Positions 1-5,919 of a DNA stretch of 20,718 nt are shown here, piece after piece. The DNA lies in NCBI GenBank assembly GCA_031276435.1, contig JAISNB010000217.1, positions 1 to 20,718 of the forward strand, in the 5' to 3' direction. Under the pieces are notes generated by a model, which saw only the letters and a program-made list of their open reading frames with translations, was not told the DNA's origin and did no database searches. A program made the translations under genes and the position numbers. Source of the stretch: Burkholderiaceae bacterium. Lineage in GTDB: Bacteria; Pseudomonadota; Gammaproteobacteria; Burkholderiales; Burkholderiaceae_C. Positions within the stretch are counted from its first letter, which is position 1; each line of letters starts with the position of its first letter.

Positions 1-174
1 CGCCACAACCCGGTGGTCAAGGCTTTCGCCGAGCGGCTGAAACAGGCGGGCAAAGCGCCGAAGGTGATTATCGTGGCCTGCATGAGAAAGCTGCTGACCA
101 TCATGAACGCCATGCTCAAGCACAACAGGCCCTGGCAATCCCAGAGCGCGCAACCAGAAGCAAGTCCAGCGTGA
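1..174 (+). CDS. IS110/IS1111-family transposase, C-terminal fragment (5' end outside window)
   Basis: The frame is open from the first base and ends in TGA at 172-174, giving 57 residues. The piece reads RHNPVVKAFAERLKQAGKAP followed by a stretch containing ACMRKLLTIMNAMLK, which is the typical end of the Transposase_20 domain of IS110-family enzymes, particularly the IS1111 branch. These are DEDD/serine transposases that move the element through a circular intermediate with little or no target duplication. The N-terminal DEDD domain and the catalytic serine motif lie outside the window, so I cannot say whether the gene is intact. The tail after the conserved part (WQSQSAQPEASPA) is unremarkable. 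Family assignment is by recognised sequence character, not by a search. Confidence 0.85.
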   Translation, partial: RHNPVVKAFAERLKQAGKAPKVIIVACMRKLLTIMNAMLKHNRPWQSQSAQPEASPA

Positions 175-199
175 AAAACGTCCCTCTGGCTGCAAAAAA

Positions 200-301
200 G
201 GCTTGACAGCAGACACGGTTGCTCTCTATTATTTTCCATCTCCCCCATCCTCACCCCCCGCCCCTCTCTACAAGTGGAGCAACCGTGTTCGCTGTCAAGC
301 C
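200..301. repeat. 25-bp inverted repeat pair with 52-bp pyrimidine-rich spacer, next to the IS110 end
   Basis: The arms 200-224 and 277-301 are reverse complements at 23 of 25 positions, with the two differences adjacent in the middle. A-rich bases precede the left arm and T-rich bases follow the right arm. The spacer is rich in C and T. The pair lies 26 nt after the transposase stop. It could be part of the non-coding right end of an IS1111-type element, which in this group can specify a bridge RNA, or a miniature inverted-repeat element of about 100 bp. The IS boundary itself cannot be seen. Confidence 0.6.
203..232 (+). promoter_or_regulatory. Candidate sigma70 promoter inside the left arm of the inverted repeat
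   Basis: A perfect -35 hexamer TTGACA (203-208) is followed after 18 bp by TATTAT (227-232), one base from the -10 consensus. Transcription would begin near 239 and run toward rpsO. The mirrored arm carries TTGACA on the minus strand (293-298) but no acceptable -10 box, so only the rightward promoter is supported. It might drive an element RNA or add transcription to rpsO. Confidence 0.5.
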
Positions 302-465
302 CTTTTTACGTCCAAAGGGGCACTCTTCCCGGACAGCACGCTTTCTCTGGTCGCGCACCCTGGGCTTGCCAGGGGGTGTTGTGCTTCAACATGGCGTTTA
401 TGGTCGTTGGAAATGAAACTGGGGTGCTTGCGCGCTGCGGGCAAGGCAAGCGTCGGCAAGCTGGC
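302..465. other. Non-coding stretch between the inverted repeat and the rpsO promoter
   Basis: No reading frame here has a ribosome binding site or recognisable product. The only structure I see is a small hairpin with a 6-bp stem, 358-363 pairing with 369-374, followed by a shorter 5-bp one around 377-392. It may be residual insertion-sequence DNA or ordinary upstream DNA of rpsO. Confidence 0.5.
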
Positions 466-471
466 TATAAT
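466..471 (+). promoter_or_regulatory. Probable -10 box of the rpsO promoter
   Basis: A perfect TATAAT at 466-471 lies about 90 nt upstream of rpsO, predicting a transcript start near 478. No good -35 hexamer is found 16-18 bp upstream (the region reads AAGGCA), so the promoter is either activator-helped or weak at -35. Confidence 0.55.
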
Positions 472-494
472 CGCAAGACTTTGCCTTTTGCAAG

Positions 495-509
495 GCGCAC
501 GCTGTGCGC
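495..509 (+). promoter_or_regulatory. Hairpin in the rpsO leader
   Basis: GCGCAC (495-500) pairs perfectly with GTGCGC (504-509) around a GCT loop, within the predicted rpsO 5' leader. S15 represses its own translation through structured leaders in several bacteria, so this is a candidate element of that control; the link is inference. Confidence 0.35.
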
Positions 510-561
510 AGTTCCGGCGTACAGCGCAAGTCAAACCATATGGAACGCAAGGATTGAGACC

Positions 562-828
562 ATGATTTCCAAAGACAACAAGGCAGCCGTCGTCAAGGAC
601 AATGCCCGCGCTGCCAACGACACCGGCAGTCCCGAGGTGCAAGTGGCCATTTTGACGGCGCGCATCAACGAGTTGACGCCGCACTTTCAGCAACACGCCA
701 AGGATCACCATGGCCGCCGCGGCCTGCTGCGCATGGTCAGCCGCCGTCGCAAGCTGCTGGATTACCTCAAGGCCAAGGATGCAGACCGCTACGTGGCCTT
801 GATCGGCAAACTGGGCTTGCGCAAGTAA
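562..828 (+). CDS. rpsO: 30S ribosomal protein S15
   Basis: The 88-residue product has the family's usual length and hallmark sequence: TGSPEVQVAILTARINELT (about residues 22-40), HHGRRGLLRMVSRRRKLLDYL (about 51-70) and a C-terminal LIGKLGLRK. S15 is a primary binder of the central domain of 16S rRNA and helps form the small-subunit platform and an intersubunit bridge. The start at 562 is chosen because AAGGA at 549-553 sits 8 nt upstream and the protein then begins MISKDNKAAVV, as in beta-proteobacterial homologues. A longer in-frame extension upstream has no binding site. The gene is followed by two terminators and then pnp, the classical rpsO-pnp pairing. Confidence 0.98.
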   Translation: MISKDNKAAVVKDNARAANDTGSPEVQVAILTARINELTPHFQQHAKDHHGRRGLLRMVSRRRKLLDYLKAKDADRYVALIGKLGLRK

Positions 829-841
829 GCCCATGTCATGC

Positions 842-880
842 AAACGCCTGAGGCCGCACAACGCTGGCTCAGGCGTTTTT
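842..880 (+). terminator. Rho-independent terminator after rpsO
   Basis: AAACGCCTGAG (842-852) pairs perfectly over 11 bp with 868-878, around a 15-nt loop, and runs into five T at 876-880. It starts 13 nt after the rpsO stop and should end or attenuate transcription into pnp. Confidence 0.85.
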
Positions 881-895
881 GCTTTTCGCGAGCGT

Positions 896-925
896 TCCGC
901 GCGCTTTGCGCGGACTGCTTTTTTT
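896..925 (+). terminator. Second, stacked terminator between rpsO and pnp
   Basis: TCCGCGC (896-902) pairs perfectly with GCGCGGA (908-914) around a 5-nt loop. Seven T follow at 919-925 after a 4-nt spacer. Together with the hairpin just upstream it makes a tandem stop; the gap before the T-run makes it the weaker of the two. Confidence 0.6.
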
Positions 926-961
926 CTTGACCGGGCGCGGTTTTCCAGAGCGAAGCTGTGT

Positions 962-1006
962 CATTCCAAAACCCCGTCCAGCGCGGTTCAAGGGGGTTCT
1001 GGAATG
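962..1006 (+). promoter_or_regulatory. Long hairpin in the pnp leader, candidate PNPase autoregulatory element
   Basis: Bases 962-975 pair with 993-1006 at 13 of 14 positions (one A/C mismatch) around a 17-nt loop, ending 53 nt before the pnp start. In Escherichia coli a leader stem-loop of pnp is cut by RNase III and then degraded by PNPase, which represses its own mRNA. Position and form fit such a role, but no T-run follows, so it is not a terminator. Function is inferred. Confidence 0.5.
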
Positions 1007-1059
1007 GCATCGTGTTCCGAGCAGACCGCACCCGCATGCTATCTAAACAGGAGCTAATC

Positions 1060-3246
1060 ATGAGCATGTTCAACAAGGTGACCAAACGCTTCCAGTGGGG
1101 CGACAAGACCGTGGTCATGGAGACGGGCGAGATTGCCCGCCAGGCCGCGGGCGCGGTGCTGGTAGACATTGACGGTACCGTTGTGCTGGCCACCGTGGCG
1201 GCCAGCCAGCAGTCCAAGCCGGGGCAGGATTTCTTCCCGCTGACCGTGGACTACATCGAAAAGACCTACGCTGCGGGCAAGATTCCTGGCAGCTTCTTCA
1301 AGCGCGAAGCCAAGCCCAGCGAGCTGGAGACGCTGACCAGCCGCCTGATAGACCGCCCCATCCGCCCGCTGTTTCCGGACGGTTTCTTCAACGAGGTGCA
1401 CGTGGTGGTGCATACGCTGTCGCTCAATCCCGAGGTGGATGCCGACATTGCCGCCATGATTGGCGTGAGCGCGGCGCTGTCGGTCAGCGGCCTGCCTTTC
1501 AACGGCCCGATTGGCGCGGCGCGCGTGGGCTATGTCAATGGCGAATATGTGCTGAACCCAGGCCCGTCGGCGCGCAGAAACAGTCAGCTCGATCTGGTGG
1601 TGGCCGGTACCGAAGCGGCGGTGCTGATGGTCGAATCCGAAGCCGATCAGCTCAGCGAGGACGTGATGCTGGGCGCGGTGGTTTTCGGTCACGAGCAAGG
1701 CAAGATTGCCATCCAGAACATTCGTGAACTCGTGCGCGAAGCTGGCAAACCGCTGTGGGCCGAAAGCGGCATCTGGGCGCCAGAGGCCAAGGACGAAGCC
1801 TTCATCGCCAAGGTGAACGCACTGGCCGAACCCAAATTGCGCGCGGCCTACCAGATTCGCAGCAAGCAGGCGCGCACGCAAGCGGTGCGCGAGGCTTATG
1901 CCGCCATCAAGAGCGATCTGACGGCGCAGGCCGCCGAGTTTGAGGAAGTCAAGCTCGAAAACCTGTTGTTCGAGATCGAGGCGCGCATTGTGCGCAGCCA
2001 GATTCTGGCGGGCGAGCCGCGCATTGATGGCCGCGACACGCGCACCGTGCGCCCCATTGAGATCCGCACCAGCGTGCTGCCGCGCACGCACGGATCGGCG
2101 CTGTTCACGCGCGGCGAAACCCAGGCGCTGGTGGTGACCACGCTGGGCACCGAGCGCGACGCCCAGCGCATTGACGCGCTGGCTGGCGAGTATGAGGACC
2201 GCTTTCTCTTTCACTACAACATGCCGCCGTTTGCCACGGGCGAATCGGGCCGCATGGGCAGCACCAAGCGCCGCGAAATCGGCCATGGCCGCTTGGCCAA
2301 GCGCGCGCTGGCGCCGCTGCTGCCGGGCCGCGACGAATTCCCGTACACCGTGCGCGTGGTCAGCGAGATCACCGAATCCAACGGCTCCAGCTCCATGGCC
2401 TCGGTCTGCGGCGGCTGCCTGTCGCTGATGGATGCGGGCGTGCCCATGAAAGCGCACGTGGCTGGCATTGCCATGGGCCTGATCAAGGAGGACAACCGCT
2501 TTGCGGTACTGACCGACATTCTGGGCGATGAAGATCATCTGGGTGACATGGATTTCAAGGTGGCCGGTACAACCAACGGTGTGACCGCGCTGCAAATGGA
2601 CATCAAGATCCAGGGCATTACCAAAGAGATCATGCAGGTTGCGCTGGCGCAGGCCAAAGAGGCGCGCCTGCACATTCTGGGCAAGATGCAGGACGCCATG
2701 GGCCAGGCCCGCGCCGAAATCAGCAACTACGCGCCCAAGCTCTACACCATGAAAATCAATCCGGAAAAAATCCGCGACGTGATTGGCAAGGGCGGCGCGA
2801 CCATTCGCCAACTGACCGAAGAGACCGGCACCACCATCGACATCGCCGAAGATGGCACCATCACCATTGCCAGCACCGACCTTGCCAAGGCCGACGACGC
2901 CCGGCGCCGCATTGAGGCCATCACGGCTGAAGCCGAGGTGGGCAAAGTCTACGAAGGCCCGGTCATCAAGCTGCTGGAATTTGGCGCGCTGGTCAACGTG
3001 CTGCCCGGAAAAGACGGCCTGCTGCACATCAGCCAGATTGCCCATGAGCGCGTGGAAAGGGTTTCCGACTACCTGCAAGAGGGGCAAATCGTGCGCGTCA
3101 AGGTGCTGGAAACCGACGACAAGGGCCGCATCAAGCTGTCCATGAAGGCGCTGCTGGAACGCCCGCCGCGCCAGGACCGCGAAGACCGCTTTTCCGCCGC
3201 CGCTCCGGCTGTCCATCAGGATGGCGGCGCGCAACAGCAGCAGTGA
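1060..3246 (+). CDS. pnp: Polyribonucleotide nucleotidyltransferase (PNPase)
   Basis: This 728-residue enzyme performs phosphate-dependent 3'-to-5' RNA degradation (and the reverse polymerisation) as a cytoplasmic trimer and degradosome partner. The order is a first RNase PH domain, an alpha-helical linker, a second catalytic RNase PH domain (about 325-550), a KH domain with GXXG loop GKGG at 576-579, and an S1 domain from about 628 to 696. The catalytic region is intact: GSSS at 442-445 binds phosphate, and D490 and D496 in LGDEDHLGDMD match the metal-binding aspartates. The start at 1060 is supported by AGGAG at 1049-1053. An in-frame upstream GTG at 958 would run through the leader hairpin and is unlikely. 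No convincing promoter is seen after the tandem terminators, so read-through or a weak promoter must supply transcription. The tail is short and ends in four glutamines. Confidence 0.98.
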   Translation: MSMFNKVTKRFQWGDKTVVMETGEIARQAAGAVLVDIDGTVVLATVAASQQSKPGQDFFPLTVDYIEKTYAAGKIPGSFFKREAKPSELETLTSRLIDRPIRPLFPDGFFNEVHVVVHTLSLNPEVDADIAAMIGVSAALSVSGLPFNGPIGAARVGYVNGEYVLNPGPSARRNSQLDLVVAGTEAAVLMVESEADQLSEDVMLGAVVFGHEQGKIAIQNIRELVREAGKPLWAESGIWAPEAKDEAFIAKVNALAEPKLRAAYQIRSKQARTQAVREAYAAIKSDLTAQAAEFEEVKLENLLFEIEARIVRSQILAGEPRIDGRDTRTVRPIEIRTSVLPRTHGSALFTRGETQALVVTTLGTERDAQRIDALAGEYEDRFLFHYNMPPFATGESGRMGSTKRREIGHGRLAKRALAPLLPGRDEFPYTVRVVSEITESNGSSSMASVCGGCLSLMDAGVPMKAHVAGIAMGLIKEDNRFAVLTDILGDEDHLGDMDFKVAGTTNGVTALQMDIKIQGITKEIMQVALAQAKEARLHILGKMQDAMGQARAEISNYAPKLYTMKINPEKIRDVIGKGGATIRQLTEETGTTIDIAEDGTITIASTDLAKADDARRRIEAITAEAEVGKVYEGPVIKLLEFGALVNVLPGKDGLLHISQIAHERVERVSDYLQEGQIVRVKVLETDDKGRIKLSMKALLERPPRQDREDRFSAAAPAVHQDGGAQQQQ

Positions 3247-3286
3247 TGCATTGCAAACGCTTTGCCCGTGATTTGTTTTGACGCAG

Positions 3287-3409
3287 ATGAAGGCCATTGA
3301 AACCCGCGCGTTCGGCGCGCCAGACAAACCGGCGTTTGCTGGCCGCCGCGCGTGTGTGTCCGGCGCGCGCGTGGCACGACGGGCGCTGTTTCGGGAGCCG
3401 CAGGCATGA
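3287..3409 (+). pseudogene. Probable remnant of an NAD(P)H:quinone oxidoreductase gene (N-terminal codons only)
   Basis: An ATG at 3287 opens a 40-codon frame beginning MKAIETRAFGAPD. This closely resembles the start of the zinc-type alcohol dehydrogenase-like NAD(P)H:quinone oxidoreductases (PIG3/Qor group), which from memory sit between pnp and tpiA in many Burkholderiales. After residue 13 the similarity stops and an Arg/Ala-rich run follows, with no Rossmann or C-terminal part visible before the stop. The TGA at 3407-3409 overlaps the tpiA ATG by 3 nt (ATGA). No Shine-Dalgarno sequence precedes the ATG. I read it as a deletion scar. It could instead act as a short leader frame coupled to tpiA. 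Confidence 0.5.
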
Positions 3410-4194
3410 GGCGCAAACTTGTTGTTGGCAACTGGAAGATGAACGGCAGCCTGCAAGACAACGAGGCCTTGCTGGTCGCCGTGGCCGATGGCATCGGGGC
3501 GGCGGCAGCGGCGGGCAAACCCGCTTGCGACGTAGCCGTGTGCGCGCCATTTCCGTACCTGGCGCAGGTGCGGGATTTCCAGGCACGGCGCGCGGCGGCG
3601 GCTTTGTTCGACATCGGCGCGCAAGATGTTTCCCAGCATGAGAACGGCGCTTTCACGGGCGATGTGTCAGCCGCCATGTTGCGCGACTTTGGCGTGCGCT
3701 ATGCCATCGTCGGGCACAGCGAGCGGCGGCAGCACCAGGCCGAAAGCGACGTGAATGTGGCGCTCAAGGTCAAACGCGCGCTGGCGGCGGGCATCACGCC
3801 CATCGTCTGCGTGGGCGAGAGCTTGCGCGAGCGTGAAGCGGGCATGACTGAATTCATCGTCAAGCGCCAGCTTTCGGCAGTCATTCACCTCAACGGCCCG
3901 TGCGTCAGCGAAATTGCGGTGGCCTATGAACCTGTGTGGGCCATCGGCACTGGCCAAACGGCCATGCCGCAGCAGGCGCAAGCCGTGCACGCAGCGCTGC
4001 GCGCGCAACTGGGGGCGGCCATCGATCGCGCCGACCGGGTGCGCATTCTGTATGGTGGCAGCATGAACGCGGCCAACGCCGCCGAACTTTTGGCGCAGCC
4101 CGACATTGATGGCGGGCTGATTGGCGGCGCCGCGCTCAAGGCGCCGGATTTCCTGAAGATCATTGCCGCGGCGGCTTGCCCAAAAGCGGCATGA
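3406..4194 (+). CDS. tpiA: Triosephosphate isomerase
   Basis: The product (262 residues, slightly longer than the usual about 250) interconverts dihydroxyacetone phosphate and glyceraldehyde 3-phosphate in glycolysis and gluconeogenesis. All catalytic elements are present: N9 and K11 in VVGNWKMNG, H104 in AIVGHSERR, E175 in the signature AYEPVWAIGTG, and the phosphate-binding ILYGGSMNAANAAELL and GLIGGAALK segments near the C-terminus. The barrel is complete. The start is set by GGGAG at 3393-3397 and by the MRRKLVVGNWK beginning. It lies 159 nt after pnp, with a short probable gene remnant in between, and 29 nt before secG, with which it is probably co-transcribed. Confidence 0.97.
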   Translation: MRRKLVVGNWKMNGSLQDNEALLVAVADGIGAAAAAGKPACDVAVCAPFPYLAQVRDFQARRAAAALFDIGAQDVSQHENGAFTGDVSAAMLRDFGVRYAIVGHSERRQHQAESDVNVALKVKRALAAGITPIVCVGESLREREAGMTEFIVKRQLSAVIHLNGPCVSEIAVAYEPVWAIGTGQTAMPQQAQAVHAALRAQLGAAIDRADRVRILYGGSMNAANAAELLAQPDIDGGLIGGAALKAPDFLKIIAAAACPKAA

Positions 4195-4223
4195 AGCAAA
4201 AAGTGTGTGTTTGGAGTCATTGA

Positions 4224-4712
4224 ATGAACGTAATTCTCAATCTGCTGGTGGTGCTGCAAATTCTCTCGGCGCTGGTCATGATCGGTCTGATTCTCGTGCA
4301 GCACGGCAAGGGCGCCGACATGGGTGCGGCATTTGGCAGTGGCGCATCAGGCAGCCTGTTTGGCGCCTCGGGCAGTGCCAACTTCCTCTCGCGCAGCACG
4401 GCGGGTTTGGCCACCGTGTTTTTGCTCAGCACCCTGGGCCTGGCCTATTTTGGTTTTTCCGCGCCGCGCGCTGCGCCGGTTGATGGCGGCAGCGTGCTTG
4501 AACGCGCCGCCGTGGTGGCGCCTGCCGCTTCGCAACAAGCGGCGTCCGCCAGCGGCGCGGCCAGCGCGGCCACTGGCGCTGCTGACGCCATTCCCGGCGC
4601 ATCGCTGGCGACGAGTGCGGCGCCCGCCGCGCCCGCTGACAACAAGGCCGCCGCGGCGACAACTGGCCCGAGTGTGGGCACCTCAGGGGCCGATCAAATC
4701 CCGGCCAAGTGA
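4224..4712 (+). CDS. secG: Protein-export membrane protein SecG
   Basis: SecG is the small accessory subunit of the SecYEG translocon in the inner membrane, where it aids SecA-driven protein export. The first 78 or so residues hold two hydrophobic segments (about 2-24 and 56-77) joined by the conserved polar loop with VQHGKGADMGAAFG and GSASGSLFG-like repeats. The remaining about 84 residues are low-complexity Ala/Pro/Ser sequence with no recognisable domain, making the 162-residue protein longer than the 110 residues of the Escherichia coli form. Such tails are common in beta-proteobacteria. TTGGAG at 4211-4216 is the binding site, 7 nt before the ATG. It lies between tpiA and tRNA-Leu, a conserved neighbourhood in this group. 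Confidence 0.93.
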   Translation: MNVILNLLVVLQILSALVMIGLILVQHGKGADMGAAFGSGASGSLFGASGSANFLSRSTAGLATVFLLSTLGLAYFGFSAPRAAPVDGGSVLERAAVVAPAASQQAASASGAASAATGAADAIPGASLATSAAPAAPADNKAAAATTGPSVGTSGADQIPAK

Positions 4713-4895
4713 CGCGGGGCAATGCGTGCGTATGCGGCTTTCCACGCGGAGCAACCTAGGGTTTCCTAGCAGAAAAACGCGGCAAAAGAGCAAGCGTTTT
4801 GCCTTGATTTCGGAGTAAACTCCCACGCTGTTGCGATGCGCGATGGGGACACGTCAAGCAAAGCGTGTCCTCGCGCCGCCGCAACGCAAACGACT
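4713..4895. other. Spacer between secG and tRNA-Leu
   Basis: This 183-nt stretch holds no credible gene. A weak 5-bp hairpin (CTAGG pairing with CCTAG) lies near 4756-4770 without a T-run. A TAAACT at 4816-4821 could be a -10 box for the tRNA and nuo genes, but I find no matching -35 hexamer at 16-18 bp. I therefore cannot place the nuo promoter with confidence. Confidence 0.4.
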
Positions 4896-4980
4896 GCCGT
4901 CGTGGTGAAATTGGTAGACACGCTATCTTGAGGGGGTAGTGGCGAAAGCTGTGCGAGTTCGAGTCTCGCCGACGGCACCA
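4896..4980 (+). tRNA. tRNA-Leu (anticodon GAG)
   Basis: The 85-nt sequence folds as a class II tRNA. The acceptor stem GCCGTCG pairs with CGACGGC (4970-4976), followed by discriminator A and an encoded CCA at 4978-4980. The D arm is GTG/CAC. The anticodon stem CTATC/GGTAG surrounds the loop TTGAGGG, giving anticodon GAG at 4930-4932. A long variable arm with a GAAA loop and the T arm GCGAG/CTCGC complete it. It reads CUC and CUU codons. It lies between secG and nuoA on the same strand, so it may be cut out of a longer transcript. Confidence 0.97.
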
Positions 4981-4992
4981 GACAACAAGCCG

Positions 4993-5015
4993 TTCGGAAA
5001 CCATGCATTTCCGGA
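4993..5015 (+). promoter_or_regulatory. Short hairpin between tRNA-Leu and nuoA
   Basis: TTCGGAAA (4993-5000) pairs with TTTCCGGA (5008-5015) over 8 bp including one G-T pair, around a 7-nt loop. It follows the tRNA 3' end by 12 nt and could form the new 5' end of the nuo mRNA after tRNA processing. No T-run follows, so it is not a terminator. Confidence 0.35.
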
Positions 5016-5034
5016 CAAGAAGAGTGGACGCACG

Positions 5035-5394
5035 ATGAATCTGGCTGAATACGTTCCGGTTCTCCTTTTTATCCTGGTGGGCATGGCTGTCGGCGCACTG
5101 TGCCTGGGCATGGGTGCTTTTCTTGGCCCCAACCGCCCGGATGCAGCCAAGAATTCTCCCTACGAGTGCGGCTTCGAGGCGTTCGAGGACGCGCGCATGA
5201 AGTTCGACGTGCGCTACTACCTCGTCGCCATCCTGTTCATCCTGTTCGACCTGGAGATCGCCTTTCTCTTTCCGTGGGCCGTGGCGATCAAGGAAGTGGG
5301 GCTGGCCGGTTTTGTCGCCGTGGTCATCTTCCTGGCCATTCTGGTGGTCGGCTTCGTCTACGAATGGAAAAAGGGCGCTCTCGACTGGGAGTGA
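5035..5394 (+). CDS. nuoA: NADH-quinone oxidoreductase subunit A
   Basis: A 119-residue membrane subunit of complex I (mitochondrial ND3 counterpart) at the junction of the two arms. Three transmembrane segments are visible at about 7-29, 62-82 and 88-109. The loop between the first two carries the conserved SPYECGFE with C45, the position whose exposure marks the active/deactive switch in ND3. D72 and E74 in ILFDLEIAFLFPW are the conserved membrane acidic residues. The C-terminus WKKGALDWE is typical. Length matches beta-proteobacterial NuoA. The upstream binding site is weak (AAGAGTGGA around 5019-5027). It is the first gene of the nuo set, 54 nt after tRNA-Leu. Confidence 0.97.
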   Translation: MNLAEYVPVLLFILVGMAVGALCLGMGAFLGPNRPDAAKNSPYECGFEAFEDARMKFDVRYYLVAILFILFDLEIAFLFPWAVAIKEVGLAGFVAVVIFLAILVVGFVYEWKKGALDWE

Positions 5395-5436
5395 GCAAAA
5401 AGGGCTGATGACCAACCACAGCGGGCGCTTGAAATC

Positions 5437-5916
5437 ATGATTGAAGGCAAATTCCAAGAAGGCATCTTTACCACCGGCTTCGACACGATGATGAACTGGG
5501 CCAAGACAGGCTCGTTCTGGCCGGTCACTTTCGGGCTTGCGTGCTGCGCGGTCGAGATGATGCACGCCGCCGCCGCGCGCTACGACATCGCGCGCTTTGG
5601 CTCCGAAGTGTTTCGCGCCAGTCCGCGCCAGTCCGATCTGATGATTGTGGCCGGCACGCTGACCAACAAGATGGGCGGCGCGCTGCGCAAGGTTTATGAC
5701 CAGATGGCCGAGCCGCGCTGGGTGATCTCCATGGGTTCGTGTGCCAATGGCGGCGGTTACTACCACTACAGCTATTCGGTGATTCGCGGCTGCGACCGCG
5801 TGATTCCCGTCGATGTGTACGTGCCCGGTTGTCCGCCCACAGCCGAGGCGCTGATCTACGGCCTGTTGCAGTTGCAGCAAAAGGTGCGCCGCACCAACAC
5901 GATCGCACGGGTGTAA
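5437..5916 (+). CDS. nuoB: NADH-quinone oxidoreductase subunit B (N2 cluster)
   Basis: This 159-residue subunit (PSST counterpart) binds iron-sulfur cluster N2, the last electron carrier before quinone, in the peripheral arm. Its four ligands are visible: tandem C36-C37 in GLACCAVEM, C102 in MGSCANGGG and C132 in VPGCPP. The quinone-cavity stretch around ASPRQSDLMIVAGTLTNKM is conserved. It begins 42 nt after nuoA. No strong Shine-Dalgarno sequence precedes the ATG, but the product MIEGKFQEGIFTTGFD matches the normal family start. nuoC follows after 3 nt, suggesting coupled translation. Confidence 0.98.
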   Translation: MIEGKFQEGIFTTGFDTMMNWAKTGSFWPVTFGLACCAVEMMHAAAARYDIARFGSEVFRASPRQSDLMIVAGTLTNKMGGALRKVYDQMAEPRWVISMGSCANGGGYYHYSYSVIRGCDRVIPVDVYVPGCPPTAEALIYGLLQLQQKVRRTNTIARV

Positions 5917-5919
5917 GCC

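Noticed and set aside
269..298. Leftward promoter mirrored in the right arm of the inverted repeat
   Set aside because: TTGACA is present on the minus strand, but at 17-19 bp the -10 candidates (such as CTTGTA) are poor.
203..565. Overlapping plus-strand frames in the region between the transposase and rpsO
   Set aside because: They cross the inverted repeat and promoter, lack binding sites, and encode no recognisable protein.
927..955. Possible pnp promoter with TTGACC at 927-932
   Set aside because: No acceptable -10 hexamer lies 16-18 bp downstream (the region reads GCGAAG), so I did not list it.
958..1059. In-frame 34-codon extension of pnp from a GTG
   Set aside because: It would translate the leader hairpin and has no binding site; AGGAG before 1060 and the usual protein start decide for 1060.
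1054..3639. Very long open frame on the minus strand opposite pnp (861 codons)
   Set aside because: It is the antisense shadow of a GC-rich gene: His/Arg/Ala-rich composition, no family resemblance, no binding site, and pnp is unmistakable on the other strand.
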